Assembly: GCF_009299835.1 (NCBI RefSeq)
Contig: NZ_VKCZ01000014.1
Coordinates: 62,001 to 126,000 of the forward strand
Reading direction: 5' to 3'
Source: Microlunatus speluncae
Lineage (GTDB): Bacteria > Actinomycetota > Actinomycetes > Propionibacteriales > Propionibacteriaceae
Length of the DNA stretch: 64,000 nt
Under the pieces are notes generated by a model. The model was given only the letters and a program-made list of their open reading frames with translations, ran no database searches and was not told where the DNA came from. Below, one piece after another: positions 35,381 to 43,774 of this stretch. Position numbers and translations under genes: made by a program. Numbering within the stretch: the stretch's first letter is position 1; every line of letters begins with the position of its first letter.

Positions 35381-36450
35381 CGTGGCGCTCCTCGGGTCGG
35401 GGGTGGTGTGGCCACCGAGTCCCCGGGGACGGGGATACAGGCCAGGAACAGTTGACGTGCCGTACCGGATTCGTCGGCGAGGAGCTCGAGCAGCAGCCGT
35501 ACGGCGTCGCGGCCCATCTGCTCCCGCGGAATGCTGAACCGGGTCCACTCCCGCGAGGTGGCGTTGATCAGCGGGGGATCGCCGAGCAGCACGACCGACA
35601 GGTCCTGCGGGATCCTCGCGCCGGCCGCAGCGGCGGCGCGGTCCACGGCGGAGATCGCACTGTCGTCCTGGCTGGGCTCGACCAGCACGGCCGTGATGCC
35701 GGCCGCCAGCCATGCCGCGATCAGCGACTCGTCGACGAGGGTCTGCTCGTCCAGCGGATGGACCAGGACCTGGTCCGCCGGGATGCCCGTCTCCTCGAGA
35801 CCGCGGCGGAATCCTGCCTCGCGGTCCCGGGTCCATTCCTGGTCCTGGGCCACCTTCAGGTAGGCCAGTCGCCGGTGCCCGAGGCGGGCCAGTTCGTGCA
35901 CGACGTCACGGGTCGCCCCGACGTAGTCGGCCGCGACGTAGGACAGTTCCTCGCCGGGCACCTCGCGCCGTCCGATGAAGACGAACGGGAAGTCCTCCCG
36001 GAGCAGCGCGGCCAGGTCGTCCTGGTGCAGTTGGCGTCCGAGCAGGACACAACCGTCGGCCACCTTGAGCCGGTTGACCCCACCGGCATAGATCCGGCGA
36101 TTGCCGCCCGAGGTGGCCGAGGTGAAGAGCAGCAGGTCGTAGCCGTACTCGGCGGTCGCTTCCTCCACGCCGAGCAGGAACGGGAAGTAGAAGTCCCGTT
36201 GGTCGACCGGAAACACCGGCTCGAAGGTGTAGACGCCGAGCATCCGGTTCGCGCCGCCCTTGAGGCTGCGGGCCACCGCATTGACCGCGTAACCGAGCTC
36301 GGCGGCGACCTCCAGCACCTGCCGGCGGGTCTCCTCGGCGACCAGCCCGCTGGCCGCGCCGCCGCTGACGACCAACGACACCGTCGCTTGGGACACCCCG
36401 AGACGGCGGGCGATGTCCCGCTGCGTCGCACGTCGTCGTTGAGCCGGCAT
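35377..36450 (-). CDS. LacI-family transcriptional regulator
   Basis: This 357-residue regulator has the N-terminal helix-turn-helix and hinge TQRDIARRLGVSQATVSLVVSGG...RSLKGGANRMLGVYTF, then a periplasmic-binding-protein-like effector domain (DFYFPFLLGVEEATAEYGYDLLLF, DGCVLLGRQ, FVFIGRREVP, ADYVGATRDVVHEL). It should bind a sugar released from the polysaccharide handled by the surrounding genes. A perfect 14-bp palindrome (36460-36473) sits just upstream of its start, predicting autoregulation. The downstream sialidase-type gene overlaps it by 4 bp. Confidence 0.93.
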   Translation of the reverse strand: MPAQRRRATQRDIARRLGVSQATVSLVVSGGAASGLVAEETRRQVLEVAAELGYAVNAVARSLKGGANRMLGVYTFEPVFPVDQRDFYFPFLLGVEEATAEYGYDLLLFTSATSGGNRRIYAGGVNRLKVADGCVLLGRQLHQDDLAALLREDFPFVFIGRREVPGEELSYVAADYVGATRDVVHELARLGHRRLAYLKVAQDQEWTRDREAGFRRGLEETGIPADQVLVHPLDEQTLVDESLIAAWLAAGITAVLVEPSQDDSAISAVDRAAAAAGARIPQDLSVVLLGDPPLINATSREWTRFSIPREQMGRDAVRLLLELLADESGTARQLFLACIPVPGDSVATPPPTRGAPR

Positions 36451-36459
36451 CCCGAGTCC

Positions 36460-36473
36460 TTAATACGTATTAA
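36460..36473. promoter_or_regulatory. Palindromic LacI-type operator
   Basis: TTAATACGTATTAA is a perfect 14-bp palindrome with the central CG step usual for LacI-family sites, standing out in 70% GC DNA. It lies 9 bp upstream of the lacI start codon. Confidence 0.8.
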
Positions 36474-36513
36474 ATCTTTCTGCCCTCAGATTACGTAGCG
36501 ATCGAGAGAACCG

Positions 36514-39500
36514 TCAAGAGGTACGAGAGGCCGCGGCGCCCCGGTGCTGTGCCGGTACCGAGAGCCAGGAGTGCCGGCCGGCCGTGTCGCGGAGGTAGAG
36601 CCCGGTGCGGCCGTCCAGGCGACAGGCGGCGACCTCGACCGGCGGGTCCGGCCAGCCGAACGTATGCCGCGGCGTGCCGTCGGGGTCGAGCATGTGGATC
36701 ACCTCGCCGGCGACGACGATGATCAGGTCACCGGCCCGGGTCAGCGTGATCACCGCGGCGCCGAGGTCACGTCGCCAGCGCACCGTGCCGTCGGCTGCCA
36801 CGCCGAGGAGCTGGCCGGCCCGGGTGCCGATGACAAGATCATCCGCGGAGTTGATCATGGACGTGATCACGTCGCCGAAGGACCGGTCCCAGGCTCGGGC
36901 TCCGTCCGCCCGGTAGGCGGTCAGGTGACCGTCCCAGCCGCCGAAGACCGCGAGCCGGCCCGCGCCGTCCGGGTCGGTGACCGCGGCGACGACGGAAGCG
37001 CCCGAGCTCTCCACACCGCGGGTCTTGAACAGTGCGGATCCGTCGGCCTTGACGGCGTGCCAGGTCCAGTATTCGGTGGCCGCGATCACCTCGTCCAGGC
37101 CGTCGCCGTCGAGGTCGGCGGCACCGGCCGTCGAGGCCGCGTGCACCACCTCGTAGCGCCAGCGGAAGTCCCCGTCGGCGGTGAACGCCTCGACGTGACA
37201 GCTCTCGGTTGCGATGATCACCGACGGTGGACCGGCGGCGTCCAGCCGGGCCGAGAAGGCGGCCCGGACCGTCGCCGGATGGCCCATGTGTGGTGGGAAA
37301 GTCTGCCGCCACAGCGGCTTGCCGTCGGTGTCGATCACCGACAGCCTGCCGTCGGCCTGGCCGACGATGATCCCGGTCCCGTCCGGCCCGCCGCCGCGGC
37401 CGATCGCCGTCACCGGTGCTTCGGTGACGCAGCGCCAGCGGAGGCGATCACCCTGGTAGCAGGAGACCCCCTCCGGGGCGCCCAGCAGGAGCCGGTCCGA
37501 GCCGTCGCCGGCCAGATCGGTGACCAGGCCGGCGGTGGTGCCGTCATGATCGAACTGCCAGCCGATAGGGACGCTGGAGTGTTCGTTCCCTGAGCTTGTC
37601 GAAGCGTCGTCCTGAGCCTGTCGAAGGGGGCCAGGGTGATCGGGCCTGCCCCCTTCGACAGGCTCAGGACGACGCTTCGACAGGCTCAGGGAACGAACAC
37701 CCTTTGTCCGACTCGCCGTCGCTTGATCACTCGTGATCACCCTCGGGCCGTCCGCGGAGGTGAGGGCGGCCAGGTCCAGTCTCAGCTGGCGATCGTCGAC
37801 GGTCAGCCGGACGACCTCGCCGTCGCGGGTGATCTCGGCATCACCGGGCCCGTCGGCGAGCAGGTGGACCACGGTTCGGGACTCGCCGGCGGCCAGGGCA
37901 CCGGAGGAGACCTGGCGGAGCACGGTCACCTCGGGTTCGGCGTACGGGTAATCGGGCCAGTTGGTCCGCCGGTACGGCTCCGCGGCCCGCTCGACCCGCC
38001 AGCCGCCGGCGGGCGGCGCGGTGATCAGTCGCAGCCGCTCCTCGCCCATGATCATCGTCCAGTGATCACCGGCCGGCCCATGATCATCGGACTGCTCGGT
38101 CCGCCCGACGGTGCGCCACAGGCCGTGCGTCTCGATCTCGCCGGCCCGCAGAGCGGTGATCGTGTCGGCCACGACAAAGCCGAGGCCGGGGAGCAAGATC
38201 ACCGCCCGGGTCCAGTCGCAACCCGACAGCCCTGGCAGCGAGACCACCGCGATCGACGCGTGCTCGTCCTGGTGCTGCCAGCGCAGGCTCGCGTACGGTG
38301 GCCGTGCCGACGTCTCGCCGTCGCGGAAGATCAACACGGTGTTGTGGAAGTTGGCCGAGATCTTGTCGTAGTCGGCGTCCTCCAACCAGATCCGGCCGCG
38401 CGAGGTCAGCCGGACGATCGCGCCGGCGTCGACGTGACCGTGCCCGCCGACCCCGACGCCGTCGATCAACAGATAGCGGTCGGCCTCGTCGATCCCGTCC
38501 CGCAAGGCCAGCTTGTCGAAGCCGTCGGCCGGTGCCGTGGGTTTCAGGCTCGCGACGAAGGCGTCATCGAGCGGCTGGACGTCGAGCCGCTCGAGCTCGA
38601 ACAGGGAGTCGTCCCGGGCCCAGGCCGAGGCGCCGTAGTCGTGCCCGATCGGCATGATCCCCAGCGCCGGCGACTCCGGCATCGACGCGAGTTTGCGGGC
38701 CACCAGCGACTGGGCGGCCGAATCCTGCAGCAGCCAGGCGGCCGGCGCCCAGTAGCCGAGCTCGGCGTAGTTGCCGTCGTAGCGGGACGCGTCGCCGTGC
38801 GGCACCTGGTGCCCGAGGTTGTCCATCGCGGTGATGCCGCGGGCCAGGGTCGCGGCGCACCAGCCCTCGTCGACATAGCCGGGCGAGGGCCGGACGAGGG
38901 CGTACCGGAGGGTGTGGGCCAGGGTCAGCCAGCCGTAGCTGTCGCAGTCCTCGGTCGGCTTGGTCGCGGTGAGCTGCGGTGCGAAGCATTCGTCGGCCAT
39001 CGCCAGCCAGCGCTCGGCCCGCTCCGGATCGTACGTCCTGGCGATCATGGTCGCGCCGAACAGCAGCCCGAGCGCGGCGAAGGTGAAGTGGTTGTGCCGG
39101 GCCGGGTGACTGGCCGTCGCCCGGTGCATCACCCACTGCTCCTCGCTGTTGCCGAGGTAGGCCAGCAGGTGGGCGACGATGTTGCGCCGGTCCTCGGCGC
39201 AGAAGGTCGGCGAGTCCCGGATCGCCTGCCAGCCGGCGATCATGCCAACCGCGGCGAAGTCGGCGTCGAAGCCCCACCGGCCCCACTGGTCCGGCTCCCA
39301 GGCCGACGTCTCGGCGACCATATCGGTGAAGATCTCCAGGTAGCGCCGGGTGAACTCCGGATCGCCGGTCAGCTGATACATCAGCGCCAGGTGATTCAGG
39401 TACGGCGTCATGCCGCGATGGGCTCGGGTCCGGTACGCCTGGACGGCCGCGGCCCGGAACGCCGCGGGCTCGGGATCGGGGGAGAGCTGCGGATGCCGCC

Positions 39501-40116
39501 GCCGAAAGTCCGCGGCGATCGTGACCCGATGCTGACGCGGTACGGCCACCAGCCCGTCCTCGATGATCAACTCGCCGGCCAGCGCCTCGACGGCCGGGCT
39601 CAGGTCGGCGTCCGTACTGACCCCGATGATCACGGCGTCGATCCCGTCACCCCAGGGATCGGTGAACGTCCGCAGATAGGCACCACCGGGCCCGGGAAAC
39701 ACGCGATCGACCGGGACGCAGAGGGCGTGGTAGAGCTCGGCGAGCTCGGCGTTGGTGTCGACGTTGCCGATCAGGATCCGGACCGGCGGCGAGCCGGCCC
39801 GGCGGGACCCGGCGCCGGCGGCAGGACGGGGCGTCCGGGCGGTGCCGGGCAGTTGATCATGGACGGCCGACCAGCCGGACGGGACCGGAGCCACGGCCAG
39901 TCCGGCCAGTCCGGCCGTGCGGGCGGCGAGGTCGATTCGATCGGCCAACCGCACGCCGGCGGCCCGCCCGGCCGACGAGTCCGGGCAACTGATCATGAAC
40001 GCGGGGCCGGACGGGTCGACCAGCCGGAACGACTCCGGGCCGGGCACGTCGGCGATCTCGGTCAGCGGCAGCGGGAAGGTGCGGTTGAGGTCGGACCAAC
40101 GGGGCTGGGAGCGCAT
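36514..40116 (-). CDS. Heparinase II/III-like protein fused to a C-terminal beta-propeller
   Basis: The 1200-residue product has no signal peptide. Approximate domains: an N-terminal alpha/beta domain with RILIGNVDTNAELAELYH and DAVIIGVSTDAD (1-190), an alpha/alpha toroid (200-520) with HPARHNHFTFAALGLLFGA, the Heparinase_II_III beta-sandwich (about 550-770) with the diagnostic GVGGHGHVDAG, DADYDKISANFHNTVLIF segments, and a propeller of PQQ/FG-GAP-like blades (about 850-1190; VTDLAGDGSDRLLLGA, ADLDGDGLDEVIAAT). His, Asn and Tyr residues needed for a lyase are present. Residues about 802-848 are translated from a nearly perfect 52-bp inverted repeat. GAGGA precedes ATG 40116. It probably cleaves a uronic-acid-containing polymer; the substrate is unknown. 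Confidence 0.85.
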   Translation of the reverse strand: MRSQPRWSDLNRTFPLPLTEIADVPGPESFRLVDPSGPAFMISCPDSSAGRAAGVRLADRIDLAARTAGLAGLAVAPVPSGWSAVHDQLPGTARTPRPAAGAGSRRAGSPPVRILIGNVDTNAELAELYHALCVPVDRVFPGPGGAYLRTFTDPWGDGIDAVIIGVSTDADLSPAVEALAGELIIEDGLVAVPRQHRVTIAADFRRRHPQLSPDPEPAAFRAAAVQAYRTRAHRGMTPYLNHLALMYQLTGDPEFTRRYLEIFTDMVAETSAWEPDQWGRWGFDADFAAVGMIAGWQAIRDSPTFCAEDRRNIVAHLLAYLGNSEEQWVMHRATASHPARHNHFTFAALGLLFGATMIARTYDPERAERWLAMADECFAPQLTATKPTEDCDSYGWLTLAHTLRYALVRPSPGYVDEGWCAATLARGITAMDNLGHQVPHGDASRYDGNYAELGYWAPAAWLLQDSAAQSLVARKLASMPESPALGIMPIGHDYGASAWARDDSLFELERLDVQPLDDAFVASLKPTAPADGFDKLALRDGIDEADRYLLIDGVGVGGHGHVDAGAIVRLTSRGRIWLEDADYDKISANFHNTVLIFRDGETSARPPYASLRWQHQDEHASIAVVSLPGLSGCDWTRAVILLPGLGFVVADTITALRAGEIETHGLWRTVGRTEQSDDHGPAGDHWTMIMGEERLRLITAPPAGGWRVERAAEPYRRTNWPDYPYAEPEVTVLRQVSSGALAAGESRTVVHLLADGPGDAEITRDGEVVRLTVDDRQLRLDLAALTSADGPRVITSDQATASRTKGVRSLSLSKRRPEPVEGGRPDHPGPLRQAQDDASTSSGNEHSSVPIGWQFDHDGTTAGLVTDLAGDGSDRLLLGAPEGVSCYQGDRLRWRCVTEAPVTAIGRGGGPDGTGIIVGQADGRLSVIDTDGKPLWRQTFPPHMGHPATVRAAFSARLDAAGPPSVIIATESCHVEAFTADGDFRWRYEVVHAASTAGAADLDGDGLDEVIAATEYWTWHAVKADGSALFKTRGVESSGASVVAAVTDPDGAGRLAVFGGWDGHLTAYRADGARAWDRSFGDVITSMINSADDLVIGTRAGQLLGVAADGTVRWRRDLGAAVITLTRAGDLIIVVAGEVIHMLDPDGTPRHTFGWPDPPVEVAACRLDGRTGLYLRDTAGRHSWLSVPAQHRGAAASRTS
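37579..37700. repeat. 52-bp near-perfect inverted repeat inside the heparinase-like gene
   Basis: Arms at 37579-37630 and 37649-37700 match at 51 of 52 positions, with an 18-bp spacer. Each arm is two head-to-tail copies of the CCTGAGC-TGTCGAAG repeat. The host reading frame stays open through it. This is the junction between the lyase-like part and the propeller. Confidence 0.95.
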
Positions 40117-40219
40117 CGATGTCCTCGGATGGCGGTCGATCCGCTCGGCGACGGGACCGCTTCGTCTCGGTGATGGGACCGCTTCGTCGCTTCACTGTAA
40201 CAATATTTGGACGCACTTA

Positions 40220-40238
40220 ACTAGATAATGGGTCTAGT
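40220..40238. promoter_or_regulatory. Dyad in the divergent promoter region
   Basis: ACTAGA-TAATGGG-TCTAGT (6-bp arms) lies in the AT-richer region between the heparinase-like gene and the solute-binding gene; possible regulator site or part of the minus-strand promoter. Confidence 0.35.
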
Positions 40239-40295
40239 CTTATCTACGCTCCGCCCCCTATCCTCACAGATGACCCGCTTCGTCCTCTTGCTAGG

Positions 40296-40309
40296 TGCAA
40301 TCGGTTGCA
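40296..40309. promoter_or_regulatory. Second LacI/CcpA-type operator-like site
   Basis: TGCAATCGGTTGCA fits the general LacI-family pattern TGNAANCGNTTNCA, with 5-bp arms around a central CG. It lies 43 bp upstream of the first solute-binding gene. It differs from the site at 36460, so a different LacI-family protein may bind here. Confidence 0.6.
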
Positions 40310-40351
40310 TTAGCGTGCGCTCGATGACGGTGTAACAAGAAAGGAGCTGAA

Positions 40352-41962
40352 ATGAATCGACGAGGATTCCTTTTCGGCACATCGCTCACCGCCGCGGCCC
40401 TGGCCGTCGGACTGTCCGGGTGCACCGACCAGGCCGGACAGCCCAGCGTCAAGGAGGCCGGCAGCGGCGAGCTTCCGACCAGGGTCCCGTTCGCCTCGGT
40501 GAAACCGGATCTGCCCGAGGTCGCCGGTGGCGTCCCGCCGGCGTATTTCGCCTATCCGGCGAAACCGGTCAAACGCGACGGCTTCCCGTACCAGGGCGCG
40601 TCGGGCCCGATCACCGCGCTGCTGCAGGGCAACGCCGCGGTCACCCCGAAGGGCAGCAACAAGTGGTGGCAGCAGCTCGAGGAGGCGTCGGGCTTCAGCT
40701 TCAACATCAGCAGCGCGATGTCGGCCGACTATCAGCCGAAGCTCCAGGTGACCCTGGCCGGCGGCGACGTCCCCGACCTGGTCCAGATCGTCAACGTTCC
40801 GGGCCTGCCCGGCGTGCTGGACAAGTTCTTCGCCGACCTCACGCCCTATCTGGCCGGCGATGCGATCAAGGAGTACCCGGGGCTGGCCTCGATCCCGACC
40901 GAGACCTGGAAGATCGGCCAGGTCAACGGCAAGATCTGGGGCATCGCCCAGCCGCGGCCGCCGGCCGGCACGATCGCCAGCTATCGCGGTGATCTGTTCG
41001 CCAAGTTCGGCATCACCGAGCCGCCGGAACTGCGGGACGGGCAGGACTTCCTCGACGTCTGCAAGCAGGTCACCGACGCGCACAATTCGATCTTCGCGAT
41101 GGGCGCCGACCCGGCCGGCTGGATGATGCCGGCGATGCTGGAGATGATGGGCGCCCCGAACCAGTGGCAGGACGAGGGCGGCAAGCTTACCCACGTCTAT
41201 GAGCTGCCGGTGATGAAGGACGCGCTCGACCAGGTGACGCAGATGTTCAAGAATCAGTATCTGCATCCCGATTCGGCGTCGGCCGGCGCGGAGAACTACA
41301 CCTGGTGGCAGAGCGGCCGGACCTCCATCTACCTGCAGTCGTTCGCCGGCTGGGGCAGCTATGCCAAGCAGAGCCCGGACTGGAAACTGGACGCGATGGT
41401 GCTGCCCAAGTGGGATGGCGGGGGTTCGGCCGACAAGCACCTCAGCGTCGCGGGCTACGGCGCGTACATCGCGATCAAAAAGGGCAGCGAGGAACGGATC
41501 AAGGAGCTGCTCCGGTTCTGCGACTTCATCGCGTCGCCGTTCGGCACCGAGGAACAGTTCCTGGTCAACTTCGGCGTCGAGGGCACCCACTTCGAACGGG
41601 ACGGCAACGAGCCGGTGGCTCTGCCCGCCTCACAGACCGACGTTCCGCCCGGCCTGGCCTACATCGGTGCCCAGAGTTCGGCGGTGGTCTACACGCCGAA
41701 CAACAAGCCGATCGTGCAGAAGCAGTACGACTACCTGAAGCAGGTGCTGCCGACGGGGGTGACCAACCCGGTGCTCGGCCTCTACTCGGAGGCGGCGGTG
41801 ACCAGCGGCGCGTCGGCGTTGAAGACGGTCAACGACCTGCAGAAGGAGATCATCATCGGTCGCAAGCCGTTGTCGGAATGGGATGCCCAGGTCGACCGGT
41901 GGCGCCAGGAGACCGGTGATCAACAGCGCCAGGAGTTCCAGGACGCGCTGCAGCAGAAGTAA
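40352..41962 (+). CDS. Sugar-type ABC substrate-binding lipoprotein, copy 1
   Basis: This 536-residue extracellular receptor belongs to the large LplA-like/SBP_bac_1 group used for oligosaccharides. The signal peptide starts MNRRGFLFGTSL (twin-arginine-like) and ends at the lipobox VGLSGC. GGDVPDLVQI, GKIWGIAQPRPPAGT and PFGTEEQFLVNFGVEGTHF are typical of the group. The start ATG 40352 has AAGGAG upstream. It is followed 33 bp later by a close paralog. No permease genes are adjacent. It is divergent from the heparinase-like gene, which suggests uptake of the released fragments. Confidence 0.92.
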   Translation: MNRRGFLFGTSLTAAALAVGLSGCTDQAGQPSVKEAGSGELPTRVPFASVKPDLPEVAGGVPPAYFAYPAKPVKRDGFPYQGASGPITALLQGNAAVTPKGSNKWWQQLEEASGFSFNISSAMSADYQPKLQVTLAGGDVPDLVQIVNVPGLPGVLDKFFADLTPYLAGDAIKEYPGLASIPTETWKIGQVNGKIWGIAQPRPPAGTIASYRGDLFAKFGITEPPELRDGQDFLDVCKQVTDAHNSIFAMGADPAGWMMPAMLEMMGAPNQWQDEGGKLTHVYELPVMKDALDQVTQMFKNQYLHPDSASAGAENYTWWQSGRTSIYLQSFAGWGSYAKQSPDWKLDAMVLPKWDGGGSADKHLSVAGYGAYIAIKKGSEERIKELLRFCDFIASPFGTEEQFLVNFGVEGTHFERDGNEPVALPASQTDVPPGLAYIGAQSSAVVYTPNNKPIVQKQYDYLKQVLPTGVTNPVLGLYSEAAVTSGASALKTVNDLQKEIIIGRKPLSEWDAQVDRWRQETGDQQRQEFQDALQQK

Positions 41963-41995
41963 TCGAAGATCAACAGAGGACGACAAGGAGCTGGA

Positions 41996-43603
41996 ATGGA
42001 TCGGCGCGGATTTCTTCTCGGTACGTCGCTCACTGCCGCGGCGGTGGCGGCCGGTCTGACCGGTTGCACCGATCAGACCGGGCAGCCCTCCAGTCGCGAG
42101 GCCGGCAGCGGCGAGCTGCCGACGAGGGTTCCGTTCGTGGTGAAGCCGGATCTGCCGGAGGTGGCGGGCGGCGTCCCGCCCGGTTACTTCAGCTATCCGG
42201 CCGAACCGGTGAAGCGCGAGGGGTTCCCGGTCCAGGGCGCGTCCGGGCCGATCACGTCGCTGCTGCAGACCGGCGCGACCATCGCCCCGAAGAGCAGCAA
42301 TGTCTGGTGGCAGAAGATCGAGGAGGCCTCCGGCTTCACCTTCGACGTCACCGGCACGCTGTCGGCCGACTACCAGGCGAAGCTCCAGGTGACCCTGGCC
42401 GGCGGCGACGTGCCCGACCTGGTCCAGATCGTCGGCGTGCCGGGGCTGCCCGGCGTGCTGGACAAGTACTTCACGGACCTCACGCCGTACCTGAGCGGTG
42501 ACGCGATCAAGGAATATCCAGGCCTGGCGGCGATCCCGACCGAAACCTGGAAGATCGGTCAGGTCAACGGCAAGATCTGGGGTATTGCGCAGCCGCGGCC
42601 GCCGGCCGGCACGATCATGACCTATCGCGGCGACATGTTCGCCAAGGCCGGCATCACCGAGACGCCGGAGCTGCGCGACGGGCAGGACTTCCTCGACATG
42701 TGCGAGCAGGTCACGGACGCGCGCAACTCGGTGTACGCGATCGGCTCCGACCCCGCCGGCTGGATGGTGCCGGCGATGCTGGAGATGATGGGCGCCCCGA
42801 ACCAGTGGCAGGACGACGGCGGCAAGCTCACCCACGCCTACGAGACCGACGTGATGAAGGCCGCGATCGATCAGGTGGCTCAGATGTACAAGAAGAGCTA
42901 CCTGCATCCGGACTCCAACTCGGTCGGTTCGGGCAACGTCACCTGGTGGCAGAGCGGCCGGACGTCGATCTACCTGCAGGCCTTCACCGGCTGGGGTGGC
43001 TTCGTCCGGCAGTATCCGGACTGGAACGTCGGCGCGGTCATCCTGCCGAAGTGGGACGGCGGCGGCCCGGCGGCCAAGCACCTCGGCGTCGCCGGCTACG
43101 GCGCCTACGTGTCGATCAAGAAGGGCAGCGAGGAGCGGACCAAGGAGCTGTTGCGGTTCTGCGATTTCCTCGCCTCGCCGTTCGGCACCGAGGAGCAGTT
43201 CTTGCTCGCGTACGGCATCGAAGGCAAGCACTTCAAGCGCGAGGGTTCCGATCCGGTCCGGCTGCCCGCGACCGACACCGACGTCGTGCCGGGGATCGGC
43301 TACGTCGGCAGCCAGGGCGCCACGGTGCTGTACACGCCGAAGAACGAGGGGATCGTCCGCCAGCAGTACGAGTATCTGAAGGAGATCCTGCCCAGCGGAA
43401 TCACCAACCCGGTGCTCGGACTGTATTCCGACGCCGCGGCCACCTCCGGCGCGACCGCCACGACGACCATGAACGATCTGATCAAGGAAATCGTCGTCGG
43501 CCGCAAGTCGACCTCGGACTGGGATGCCCAGGTCGACCGCTGGCGCAGCGAGACCGGTGACAAGCAGCGCCAGGAGTTCCAGGACGCCCTGCAGCAGAAG
43601 TAG
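41996..43603 (+). CDS. Sugar-type ABC substrate-binding lipoprotein, copy 2
   Basis: This 535-residue tandem paralog of the preceding gene has long stretches that are identical or nearly so (GAPNQWQD, WDGGG, EYPGLA.IPTETWKIGQV, C-terminal RQEFQDALQQK). The lipobox is AGLTGC and the signal is MDRRGFLLGTSL. Differences cluster in the central part, as expected if the two receptors prefer different fragments. GACAAGGAGC precedes ATG 41996. A 22-bp perfect hairpin (43627-43680) follows the stop and probably ends the two-gene transcript. Confidence 0.92.
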   Translation: MDRRGFLLGTSLTAAAVAAGLTGCTDQTGQPSSREAGSGELPTRVPFVVKPDLPEVAGGVPPGYFSYPAEPVKREGFPVQGASGPITSLLQTGATIAPKSSNVWWQKIEEASGFTFDVTGTLSADYQAKLQVTLAGGDVPDLVQIVGVPGLPGVLDKYFTDLTPYLSGDAIKEYPGLAAIPTETWKIGQVNGKIWGIAQPRPPAGTIMTYRGDMFAKAGITETPELRDGQDFLDMCEQVTDARNSVYAIGSDPAGWMVPAMLEMMGAPNQWQDDGGKLTHAYETDVMKAAIDQVAQMYKKSYLHPDSNSVGSGNVTWWQSGRTSIYLQAFTGWGGFVRQYPDWNVGAVILPKWDGGGPAAKHLGVAGYGAYVSIKKGSEERTKELLRFCDFLASPFGTEEQFLLAYGIEGKHFKREGSDPVRLPATDTDVVPGIGYVGSQGATVLYTPKNEGIVRQQYEYLKEILPSGITNPVLGLYSDAAATSGATATTTMNDLIKEIVVGRKSTSDWDAQVDRWRSETGDKQRQEFQDALQQK

Positions 43604-43626
43604 CGCCTTCCCGCGCTCCCTCCAAA

Positions 43627-43680
43627 CCGAGTTGTCAGAACCCAGTTGCCCTATAGCGCAACTGGGTTCTGACAACTCGG
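43627..43680. repeat. Hairpin-repeat family, copy 2
   Basis: Arms at 43627-43648 and 43659-43680 pair perfectly over 22 bp. The core here reads GTCAGAACCCAGTTG, where other copies have GAACTGAG; both arms changed together, so pairing was kept. Confidence 0.92.
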
Positions 43681-43774
43681 CGGGAAACCGGGTTCCGCAC
43701 CCTTAGGATGAGATCCAAAAGTCACAAGATCACCTGTGGTTCAACGACACGGTGCGGTGGAAGGGGTCTGAGGC

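Noticed and set aside
37579..37700. Frameshift or pseudogene call for the heparinase-like gene because of the inserted inverted repeat
   Set aside because: The frame is continuous through the repeat and both flanking domains keep their motifs, so the gene is treated as intact.
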